Assembly: GCA_003484585.1 (NCBI GenBank)
Contig: DNBZ01000115.1
Coordinates: 1 to 7,902 of the forward strand
DNA length: 7,902 nt
Direction: 5' to 3'
Source: Bacteroidota bacterium
GTDB lineage: Bacteria; Bacteroidota; Bacteroidia; NS11-12g; UBA9320
The position numbers and the translations under genes were made by a program. The notes under the pieces were generated by a model. It searched no databases and was not told the origin of the DNA. It saw nothing but the letters and a program-made list of their open reading frames with translations. Shown here one piece after another: positions 1-4,789 of this stretch (position 1 is its first letter; each line of letters begins with the position of its first letter).

Positions 1-1172
1 AGATCTGCTACCAAATCCATGTGCACTGCTTTCATACCACGGGTTGTGATGGCCGGCGTGCCTATGCGTATCCCCGAAGTTACAAAAGGAGAACGTGTTT
101 CAAATGGCACTGCATTTTTATTGATTGTAATATCTGCTTTTACAAGTGCGTTTTCTGCCAATTTTCCCGTAAGATTTACATCTTTAGGTCTCAGGTCTAT
201 TAGCATCATATGGTTGTCTGTGCCTCCAGATATTATTTTATATCCCCTGCCCACCATAGCTTTAGCGAGTGCTGCAGCATTAGCGATTACCTGTTTGCAG
301 TATTCTTTGTAGCTCGGCTCTAGTGCCTCTCCATAGGCTACAGCTTTGGCCGCAATCACATGCTCTAGTGGTCCGCCTTGTGTCCCGGGAAATACAGCCC
401 CATCTAGGACCGCACTCATTTTTTTGATAGTTCCCTTTAGGTTGGTATGTCCCCAAGGATTATCAAAGTCTTTGCCCATCATTATCATGCCGCCTCTTGG
501 CCCACGGAGCGTCTTATGTGTAGTGGTGGTAATAATATGACAGTGTGGAATGGGGTCGTTTAATAACCCTGCAGCTATTAACCCACTGGGGTGAGATATA
601 TCTGCGAGGAGAAGTGCTCCTACGCTATCTGCTATTGCTCTAAATCTAGCGTAATCCCAATCTCTAGAATAGGATGAAGCTCCACAGATGATCAACTTTG
701 GTTTCACCTCATTTGCTTTAGCCTCTACTTTGTCCATATCTATAAGACCGGTAGCCTCTTCTACCCCGTAAAAAGCTGGTTTATATAACTTGCCAGAAAA
801 ATTAACGGGACTACCATGTGTCAGATGCCCACCGTGCGAAAGGTCAAATCCTAAAATCTGATCTCCGGCGTTTAGCACACCAAGCATCACCGCGGCATTT
901 GCCTGTGCACCGCTATGCGGCTGTACATTTACCCAGGCTGCACCAAAGAGTTCTTTGGCCCTATCTATGGCTAGCTGCTCTACCTGATCCACTATTTCGC
1001 ACCCACCATAATATCGCTTACCAGGCAAGCCTTCGGCATACTTATTTGTGAAAACACTTCCCATGGCCTTCATTACATTAACAGAAGTGAAATTTTCTGA
1101 AGCTATAAGCTCTATGCCTTCTTGTTGGCGTTTTAGCTCTAAGTCTAGTAGGTCAAATATTTTGTCTCTCAT
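1..1172 (-). CDS. glyA: Serine hydroxymethyltransferase (3'-truncated by window edge)
   Basis: PLP-dependent cytosolic enzyme that interconverts serine and glycine with transfer of the hydroxymethyl carbon to tetrahydrofolate, the main source of one-carbon units. Reading from the ATG at 1172, 390 complete codons are present. Visible family signatures are [10 protein letters not shown] at residues 19-28, the YYGGCE substrate/PLP segment, the SHGGHLTHG region, and the PLP-lysine motif [11 protein letters not shown] with the Schiff-base lysine at about K220. [11 protein letters not shown] follows, then a conserved SGIRIGTPA stretch near the window edge. Family members are usually about 420 residues, so roughly the last 30 are outside the window. 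It lies 42 bases downstream of pssA on the same strand and is probably cotranscribed with it, although a separate promoter in that gap cannot be excluded. No key residue looks lost. The identification is very secure. Confidence 0.97.
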   Translation of the reverse strand, partial: MRDKIFDLLDLELKRQQEGIELIASENFTSVNVMKAMGSVFTNKYAEGLPGKRYYGGCEIVDQVEQLAIDRAKELFGAAWVNVQPHSGAQANAAVMLGVLNAGDQILGFDLSHGGHLTHGSPVNFSGKLYKPAFYGVEEATGLIDMDKVEAKANEVKPKLIICGASSYSRDWDYARFRAIADSVGALLLADISHPSGLIAAGLLNDPIPHCHIITTTTHKTLRGPRGGMIMMGKDFDNPWGHTNLKGTIKKMSAVLDGAVFPGTQGGPLEHVIAAKAVAYGEALEPSYKEYCKQVIANAAALAKAMVGRGYKIISGGTDNHMMLIDLRPKDVNLTGKLAENALVKADITINKNAVPFETRSPFVTSGIRIGTPAITTRGMKAVHMDLVAD

Positions 1173-1214
1173 TCCGATAAATTTTAACGCAAAGAAAGGG
1201 TCAAATTAGGAATT

Positions 1215-1940
1215 TTAAACTATGATTTTTTGGGCACTTAGCGAAAACACGATATAGACTAAAAGACAAAGAAAGGCACCTACAAAATGAAGAGAAAGGA
1301 GCAGTGCAACGCAAACCACTAATAAAGCAACTCTAAGCACGTTAAGCGGCTTATTTTTAGACCCTATTTTAAGAGAAAACAGTTTCACGTTACTTACCAA
1401 GAGGATGCCCCCAAGCAGACTAAAAAGAATAATGAAAGCAGGATACGAAAAGATGATATTGGACCATTCGTACTGCTCTGCAGCTAGAGGAAGTGCAAAA
1501 CATGCTAAGGCAAGGGCAGGCGTAGGCAGCCCAGAGAAGTAGTCGTTGCTTTGCTCGTTGATATTAAACTTGGCCAAACGATACCCTGCGAATACGGCAA
1601 TTAATAGCGGAAAGAAAGGAAGCATATCGTCTATGAACGGCAGCCCCGTTAGTGATTGACCAGCCCCGTTAAAAAGTTCATTTTCCCAATAGCAATAAAG
1701 CACTAAAGCCGGAGCCACACCAAAGCTCACCATGTCTGCCATAGAGTCTAGCTCCTTGCCCATAGGCGAGCTTACTTTAAGCAGTCTAGCGGCCGTACCA
1801 TCCAAAAAATCAAAAATTAATGCTGCTGCCGCGAGCCAAATAACATTAACAAACTGAAACTGAAACGCATTAATAATAATGAGCGTACCGCAAAGAAGAT
1901 TCGCTAATGTGAGTAGGTTAGGTATTTGTCTTTTTATCAT
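1215..1940 (-). CDS. pssA: CDP-diacylglycerol--serine O-phosphatidyltransferase (phosphatidylserine synthase)
   Basis: Integral membrane enzyme that condenses CDP-diacylglycerol with L-serine to make phosphatidylserine, the precursor of phosphatidylethanolamine. The 241-residue product has the full CDP-alcohol phosphatidyltransferase signature D-G-x2-A-R-x8-G-x3-D-x3-D: D47, G48, A51, R52, G61, D65 and D69. Just before it are two hydrophobic segments (about 8-27 and 33-46), and after it come several more helices (about 107-122, 139-153, 160-183, 200-217, 219-235). The N-terminus IPNLLTLANLLCG and the FSGLPTPA stretch near residue 135 are typical of the PssA subfamily rather than of PgsA. Length is normal for the short bacterial type. 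The ATG at 1940 is chosen because it directly precedes the conserved N-terminus. It is divergent from the DinB-like gene and upstream of glyA, which also handles serine; no decarboxylase gene (psd) is in the window. Confidence 0.95.
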   Translation of the reverse strand: MIKRQIPNLLTLANLLCGTLIIINAFQFQFVNVIWLAAAALIFDFLDGTAARLLKVSSPMGKELDSMADMVSFGVAPALVLYCYWENELFNGAGQSLTGLPFIDDMLPFFPLLIAVFAGYRLAKFNINEQSNDYFSGLPTPALALACFALPLAAEQYEWSNIIFSYPAFIILFSLLGGILLVSNVKLFSLKIGSKNKPLNVLRVALLVVCVALLLSLHFVGAFLCLLVYIVFSLSAQKIIV

Positions 1941-1990
1941 TTTATTTTACCATTAAGCTCATTTATGCCAGAAATCCGTGTCAGTTCGTT

Positions 1991-2004
1991 CCGATAGTTA
2001 TCGG
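1991..2004. repeat. Inverted repeat CCGATA-GT-TATCGG in the divergent intergenic region
   Basis: A perfect 6-base inverted repeat with a 2-base centre, extendable outward by a G-U wobble and one further pair. It sits in the 152-base gap between the divergent pssA and DinB-like genes. It could be an operator for a dimeric regulator, a small RNA hairpin, or one copy of a dispersed palindromic repeat; the sequence alone does not decide. It has no downstream T-run on either strand, so it does not look like an intrinsic terminator. The rest of 1941-2092 has no convincing ORF. Confidence 0.45.
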
Positions 2005-2080
2005 GAGGTTTCGTCTCAAGGCAAACGGCACCAAGAACCAAACAAGGTTAATTTACAAGCACAAATATGCCTTAAAAAAT

Positions 2081-2088
2081 TACTTTCG
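2081..2088 (+). promoter_or_regulatory. Candidate -7 box TACTTTCG for the DinB-like gene
   Basis: Matches the Bacteroidota -7 consensus TAnnTTTG at all but one fixed position (TTCG for TTTG). It ends only four bases before the ATG at 2093, so a transcript would have almost no leader. No clear -33 TTG is seen at the expected distance, which lowers confidence. Confidence 0.35.
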
Positions 2089-2092
2089 CATC

Positions 2093-2599
2093 ATGTCTAA
2101 GGAGTGGTTAGAAAATGTACCAGCGTATTTCGATGGATACTTGAAGTTAGTAGGTGAAGATAATATGATAGAGGCAATGATAAATTCCAAAGCTGAGTTT
2201 ATCGCTTGGTCTCAAGACATTTCAGAAGACAAAGGAACCTTCGCTTATCAAGAAGGCAAATGGACCGTAAATGAGCTTCTACAGCACATCATAGACACCG
2301 AACGTATATTTCAGTATCGTTCACTATCTATCGCCAGAGGAGAAATGAACGAACTCCCGGGTTTCGATCATAACTCGTACGTTAAAAACTCTAAGGCGAA
2401 CTCTCGCAAATTGAGTGATGTGATATTAGAATTTGACAGACTAAGAGACTCCAGCATAGCCCTCTATGGTAGTATGAATGAGACCAATATAAAATACAAA
2501 GGCATGGCTAACGGGTTTGTAGTGCAGCCGGCATTATATGGTTTCCTAATATCTGGACACTTAAGGCACCACCTGAGCGTGCTAAAGAGTAGATACTAA
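2093..2599 (+). CDS. DinB-family putative metal-dependent enzyme
   Basis: A 168-residue cytoplasmic protein with the DinB/YfiT four-helix-bundle pattern. The middle helix carries KWTVNELLQHIIDTERIF with a candidate metal ligand at H65, a short LPGFDH loop follows at 88-93, and the C-terminal helix carries GHLRHH with H156 and H160. H65, H156 and H160 are spaced like the three-histidine metal site of the family (DinB_2-type). Characterised relatives include thiol transferases and DNA-damage-inducible proteins of unknown activity, so the substrate cannot be named. Length is normal and no motif is missing. The ATG at 2093 is the first in frame, and no Shine-Dalgarno sequence is visible, as is usual in Bacteroidota. 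It is a single-gene unit, divergent from pssA. Its TAA overlaps the TAG of the convergent dehydrogenase gene. Confidence 0.85.
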   Translation: MSKEWLENVPAYFDGYLKLVGEDNMIEAMINSKAEFIAWSQDISEDKGTFAYQEGKWTVNELLQHIIDTERIFQYRSLSIARGEMNELPGFDHNSYVKNSKANSRKLSDVILEFDRLRDSSIALYGSMNETNIKYKGMANGFVVQPALYGFLISGHLRHHLSVLKSRY

Positions 2600-3366
2600 A
2601 TCAATCCACTCATCTGCTGATAGACGGTCTCTCGTATTTGTTGGCGTGACATAGATTTTTCTGCTTCTATACGATTTCTATTGTCTCCTCCATGTACAGA
2701 TACTACCTCCCCTTTTTTCATCTTCAGATAGCCAAACTCCGCTACTTCTTTGCTCGTAGGGAAAGGACTGTTTTCTTGTGGTGGTCCGAAACCTGCCACT
2801 TCTCCAAATTCACTTTGCGTAGCTCCAGGACACAGAACAGAAACGTGTACATTATAAGGCCTAAGCTCTTCGGCTATTGCCTCGCTAAATGCCAATACAA
2901 AATGCTTAGTAGCAAAGTATACACTCATCATAGGACCGGGTCTAAAGGCGGCATCTGACGCCACATTGAGGATAGTCCCGAGTTTACGTGTTTTCATCTC
3001 TGCAGCATATTGACGAGTGAGTTTAGTAAGTGTGAGAATGTTGAGGTTTATCATATCCTCTTGCTTCTGTATCTCGGAATCTGCAAATTCTCCTAAGTCA
3101 CCAAACCCAGCGTTGTTCACTAAGTAATCTACCGTAAGTCTAAGTGACTGCACTTTTTTGTAAAGCTCTGTAGCACTGCCAGGAAGGGACAAGTCTAGGG
3201 CAATTACACTTACGTTAATGTTATATTCTGCAGATAGTTCTTCTGCTAAAGTTTTCAAAGCCTGCTCTCTGCGAGCTACGAGTATGAGATTTATTTTGTC
3301 TTTGGCAAATTCTCTAGCAAGTTCTGCTCCTATTCCTGCTGATGCTCCTGTGATAAGTGCTGTCAT
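2596..3366 (-). CDS. Short-chain dehydrogenase/reductase (classical SDR, DltE/YqjQ-like)
   Basis: A 256-residue NAD(P)-dependent oxidoreductase with a single Rossmann domain, predicted cytoplasmic. All classical SDR motifs are present: the nucleotide-binding TGASAGIG at 6-13, an ARR at 31-33 whose arginines favour NADP(H), D58 after the third strand, NNAG at 84-87, N109, the catalytic serine at S137, and YFATK with Y150 and K154. CPGATQSEF at 179-187 is the usual segment after the active site. The substrate is unknown; the closest general group by eye is the COG0300 set of single-domain SDRs that act on small carbonyls or acyl chains. It follows the 105-residue gene by 12 bases on the same strand, so the two probably form an operon. 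Its TAG overlaps the stop of the convergent DinB-like gene by 4 bases, leaving no room for an intergenic terminator. The start is the ATG at 3366. Confidence 0.93.
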   Translation of the reverse strand: MTALITGASAGIGAELAREFAKDKINLILVARREQALKTLAEELSAEYNINVSVIALDLSLPGSATELYKKVQSLRLTVDYLVNNAGFGDLGEFADSEIQKQEDMINLNILTLTKLTRQYAAEMKTRKLGTILNVASDAAFRPGPMMSVYFATKHFVLAFSEAIAEELRPYNVHVSVLCPGATQSEFGEVAGFGPPQENSPFPTSKEVAEFGYLKMKKGEVVSVHGGDNRNRIEAEKSMSRQQIRETVYQQMSGLI

Positions 3367-3378
3367 TTCTTTTTATAT

Positions 3379-3696
3379 CTAAAAACCAGTAAAACCAAAC
3401 TTTTGAATGTCATCCAAGCCCATCTGCTTTAGCTGCTCTCGGTATTCTATAAATGAATCTTCAAAACATTGATTTACCGCTTCGTCAGGCAGCAGATGAC
3501 TTATTATAACTATTTTTTCTTTGAGAATACTTTCTACATTATTAGCAAAATATGCCCGCCAATGGCCGTAGGCAACTTCTTCTATCTCAGCTGATGGCTT
3601 TCCCAAAAGGTTAAGCTCAGATATAGCCATTTCTCTTTCACTCTCAGGGGTTTCGGGATTCTCTATAAATGCGACTAGTTTAGTAATGGCTTCCAA
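3379..3696 (-). CDS. Hypothetical protein, 105 residues, TTG start
   Basis: I do not recognise this protein. It is acidic, predicted cytoplasmic and largely helical, without a signal peptide, membrane segment, cysteine pair or nucleotide-binding motif. Residues 1-45 look like two charged helices with a proline-containing turn (ENPETPESERE), and the C-terminus ends in an aromatic/glycine tail (FGFTGF). The frame opens with TTG at 3696. The codons just upstream are CAA, ACA, CAA and then a TAA stop, so no longer form exists; the alternative is the ATG at residue 23 (about 3630), which would remove the first helix. The reading frame is open throughout, and it lies 12 bases upstream of the SDR gene, supporting expression as one unit. 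A -7-like box, TATCTTCG, lies about 26 bases upstream. The role is unknown and may be connected to the SDR. Confidence 0.75.
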   Translation of the reverse strand: MEAITKLVAFIENPETPESEREMAISELNLLGKPSAEIEEVAYGHWRAYFANNVESILKEKIVIISHLLPDEAVNQCFEDSFIEYREQLKQMGLDDIQKFGFTGF

Positions 3697-3722
3697 TTGT
3701 GTTTGTTATCTACGGTTTAAAA

Positions 3723-3730
3723 CGAAGATA
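3723..3730 (-). promoter_or_regulatory. Candidate -7 box TATCTTCG for the 105-residue gene and SDR operon
   Basis: Read on the minus strand, this matches TAnnTTTG with one mismatch (TTCG). It lies 26 bases upstream of the TTG start at 3696 and within the short divergent gap to the plus-strand ORF at 3755. No clear -33 element was found, so this is tentative. Confidence 0.3.
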
Positions 3731-3741
3731 CGTTTTTCTGT

Positions 3742-3749
3742 TATTTTTG
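3742..3749 (+). promoter_or_regulatory. Candidate -7 box TATTTTTG before the short ORF at 3755
   Basis: A perfect match to the Bacteroidota -7 consensus TAnnTTTG, ending five bases before the ATG at 3755. The same very short spacing is seen upstream of the DinB-like gene. There is no clear TTG at the expected -33 spacing. In A+T-rich sequence a match of this length also occurs by chance. Confidence 0.35.
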
Positions 3750-3754
3750 ACGGT

Positions 3755-3880
3755 ATGAGGAACAAGGAGCTTACTATAGGCAGCAGAATAAAACACGGAG
3801 AACTTGGAGATGGCATCATCTGCAAGATAGGCGTAGAAACATTTACGATTAGTTTTTCTTATGCTCTCGCCTTTCGCTAA
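3755..3880 (+). CDS. Short ORF, N-terminal fragment of a small beta-barrel-like domain (probably truncated)
   Basis: A 41-residue ORF from the ATG at 3755. An in-frame extension upstream to 3686 exists but has no domain-like character and overlaps the divergent gene. Residues 6-33 (TIGSRIKHGELGDGIICKIG and the strand-like segment after it) resemble the start of a Tudor/KOW-like barrel, such as the GDRVxHxxFGxGxV pattern in the C-terminal domain of UvrD/PcrA helicases and in small Bacteroidota proteins. The pattern breaks off after the second or third strand. The last residues look unrelated, and no other frame downstream continues the domain. The tail overlaps the 31-residue minus-strand ORF by 32 bases. 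I read this as a gene remnant or a drastically shortened gene that still has a promoter-like box. It could be non-coding. Confidence 0.35.
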   Translation: MRNKELTIGSRIKHGELGDGIICKIGVETFTISFSYALAFR

Positions 3881-3944
3881 TTATGGCTCTGATGGCAGCT
3901 ACCACGGCTAAAAATGAAATGATGATACAAAACCATAGAAGCAT
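3849..3944 (-). CDS. Small single-helix membrane protein, 31 residues
   Basis: Not recognised. The ATG at 3944 follows the TAA of the 3-hydroxyanthranilate dioxygenase gene with no base between them (TAAATG), an arrangement that favours translational coupling by a terminating ribosome. The product starts MLLWFCIIISFLAVVAAI, an uninterrupted hydrophobic stretch long enough for one membrane crossing, and ends in a charged tail (SERREHKKN). By the positive-inside rule the basic C-terminus would stay in the cytoplasm, so the N-terminus would face the periplasm. The gene is too short for family assignment. The uninterrupted helix, sharply polar tail and exact junction argue for a real gene, while the small size argues for caution. 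Confidence 0.5.
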   Translation of the reverse strand: MLLWFCIIISFLAVVAAIRAIISERREHKKN

Positions 3945-4472
3945 TTACACAAACCTAGGGTCGGTCTCCATCATAGTCCCACACTTGTCACAGGTACGTA
4001 GCTCCTCGCTGGCATAGTATTCCTTAAAACGAGGCTGAAAGTCTTTTTCTACATCAGTTAGAGGGAATTTTACTTCGTGCAGTTTATGGTTACAGTTATC
4101 ACAAAACCACATCAATCCATCTTGATGTTCCTTGCTTCTTTTGCACTCTATTACTAAGCCTATACTTCTCTCGCTTCTGATAGGAGAGTGAGGCACCATG
4201 CCTGGCAGTAGAAACATTTCACCTTCTTTTATGGGAATGTCTACCGCTTTGCCATCCTCTTGTATCCTAACGGTTATATCACCCTCGAGCTGGTAAAATA
4301 GCTCTTCGGTTTCATTATAGTGGTAGTCTTTTCGAGCATTTGGCCCAGCCACTATCATTACTATATAGTCTCCCGCATCTTTGTACAGGTTTCTATTCCC
4401 AACAGGTGGTTTTAGCTCATCTCTGTGTTCGTCTATCCACTTTTGGAGGTTGAAAGGTTGTCGTACTGCCAT
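3945..4472 (-). CDS. nbaC: 3-hydroxyanthranilate 3,4-dioxygenase
   Basis: Cytosolic Fe(II) ring-cleaving dioxygenase of the cupin fold. It opens 3-hydroxyanthranilate to 2-amino-3-carboxymuconate semialdehyde, the last enzymatic step before quinolinate in the kynurenine route to NAD, and a branch point for tryptophan degradation. The 175-residue length is that of the bacterial type. Iron ligands H51, E57 and H95 and substrate-binding R47 and R99 fall at the same numbers as in the well-studied Cupriavidus metallidurans enzyme. E109 is the likely catalytic acid. The C-terminal rubredoxin-like metal site is intact, with C124/C127 (CDNC) and C161/C164 (CDKC). The start is the ATG at 4472, giving the conserved NLQKWIDEHR region at 9-17. 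No other kynurenine-pathway gene is in the window. It is divergent from tatA and directly followed by a 31-residue membrane ORF. The gene is also called haaO. Confidence 0.96.
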   Translation of the reverse strand: MAVRQPFNLQKWIDEHRDELKPPVGNRNLYKDAGDYIVMIVAGPNARKDYHYNETEELFYQLEGDITVRIQEDGKAVDIPIKEGEMFLLPGMVPHSPIRSERSIGLVIECKRSKEHQDGLMWFCDNCNHKLHEVKFPLTDVEKDFQPRFKEYYASEELRTCDKCGTMMETDPRFV

Positions 4473-4490
4473 AGTTTATTGATTGTGCAA

Positions 4491-4520
4491 CGAATTTAAT
4501 GATTCTATGTCATTTCACAA
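4491..4520 (-). promoter_or_regulatory. Candidate Bacteroidota promoter for the 3-hydroxyanthranilate dioxygenase gene
   Basis: On the minus strand a TTG (4520-4518) is followed by exactly 19 bases and then TAAATTCG (4498-4491). This fits the Bacteroidota -33/-7 arrangement (TTTG, about 19 bases, TAnnTTTG) with one mismatch in the -7 box. The box ends 18 bases before the ATG. This is the best-spaced promoter in the window, and it overlaps the upstream region of tatA, so the two promoters are back to back. Confidence 0.5.
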
Positions 4521-4537
4521 TATCCAAAGAAATGTAG

Positions 4538-4545
4538 TACGTTTG
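4538..4545 (+). promoter_or_regulatory. Candidate -7 box TACGTTTG for the tatA-gatA operon
   Basis: A perfect TAnnTTTG match 25 bases upstream of the tatA ATG. A weak TTTC at 4513-4516, 21 bases upstream, could serve as the -33 element. It would drive the four-gene plus-strand run to the right edge of the window. Confidence 0.5.
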
Positions 4546-4570
4546 CAATAGATATTTTAATAGAAAAATT

Positions 4571-4789
4571 ATGCTGTTATTTTTAAACATGGGAGGTTCT
4601 GAATGGATATTTATCATATTAGCCATACTCATTCTTTTTGGTGGTAGAAAAATTCCTGAATTAATGAAAGGAGTAGGCTCTGGAATAAGAGAGTTTAACA
4701 AAGCTAAAAATGATGTAACAGACCAACTAAGAGACGGAATGAATGAAAAGCCAAAATCCGAAAAAGTAGAGGATAAAAAGGCTGAATGA
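4571..4789 (+). CDS. tatA: Sec-independent protein translocase subunit TatA/TatE
   Basis: Pore-forming component of the twin-arginine translocase, which exports folded proteins across the inner membrane. The 72-residue product has the diagnostic order: a short N-terminal transmembrane helix (about 10-24, SEWIFIILAILILFGG), the FGG..KIPELM hinge at about 23-32, an amphipathic helix (about 32-45, GVGSGIREFNKAKND), and a highly charged disordered tail. The ATG at 4571 is preferred because Bacteroidota homologues usually carry a few hydrophobic residues before the glycine pair. Starting at the second ATG (4589) would give the more classical MGGSEW beginning and cannot be excluded. TatC is not in the window. 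The TGA overlaps the ATG of gatA by four bases (ATGA), so the two are translationally coupled. Confidence 0.95.
   Translation: MLLFLNMGGSEWIFIILAILILFGGRKIPELMKGVGSGIREFNKAKNDVTDQLRDGMNEKPKSEKVEDKKAE

Noticed and set aside
1..6. AGATCT (BglII site) exactly at the window start
   Set aside because: It could hint at a cloning junction, but a hexamer at an arbitrary window boundary is readily explained by chance, and glyA reads through it normally.
19..1051. Several plus-strand ORFs of 60-97 codons across the first kilobase
   Set aside because: They lie antisense to a clearly conserved glyA reading frame and show no domain, signal or start context of their own.
1173..1214. Possible separate promoter for glyA (TAATTTG in the 42-base gap)
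   Set aside because: It lacks one base of the TAnnTTTG spacing and has no -33 element, so read-through from pssA is the simpler explanation.
2692..2958. Plus-strand ORF of 88 codons
   Set aside because: It lies entirely antisense to the SDR gene, whose frame has every expected motif, and its composition looks random.
3686..3754. Upstream extension of the short barrel-like ORF to 3686
   Set aside because: The added 23 residues have no domain character, overlap the divergent gene's start, and would cross the candidate -7 box. The ATG at 3755 is preferred.
4510..4701. Minus-strand ORF of 63 codons over the tatA start
   Set aside because: It lies antisense to tatA and the tatA promoter region, with no recognisable content.
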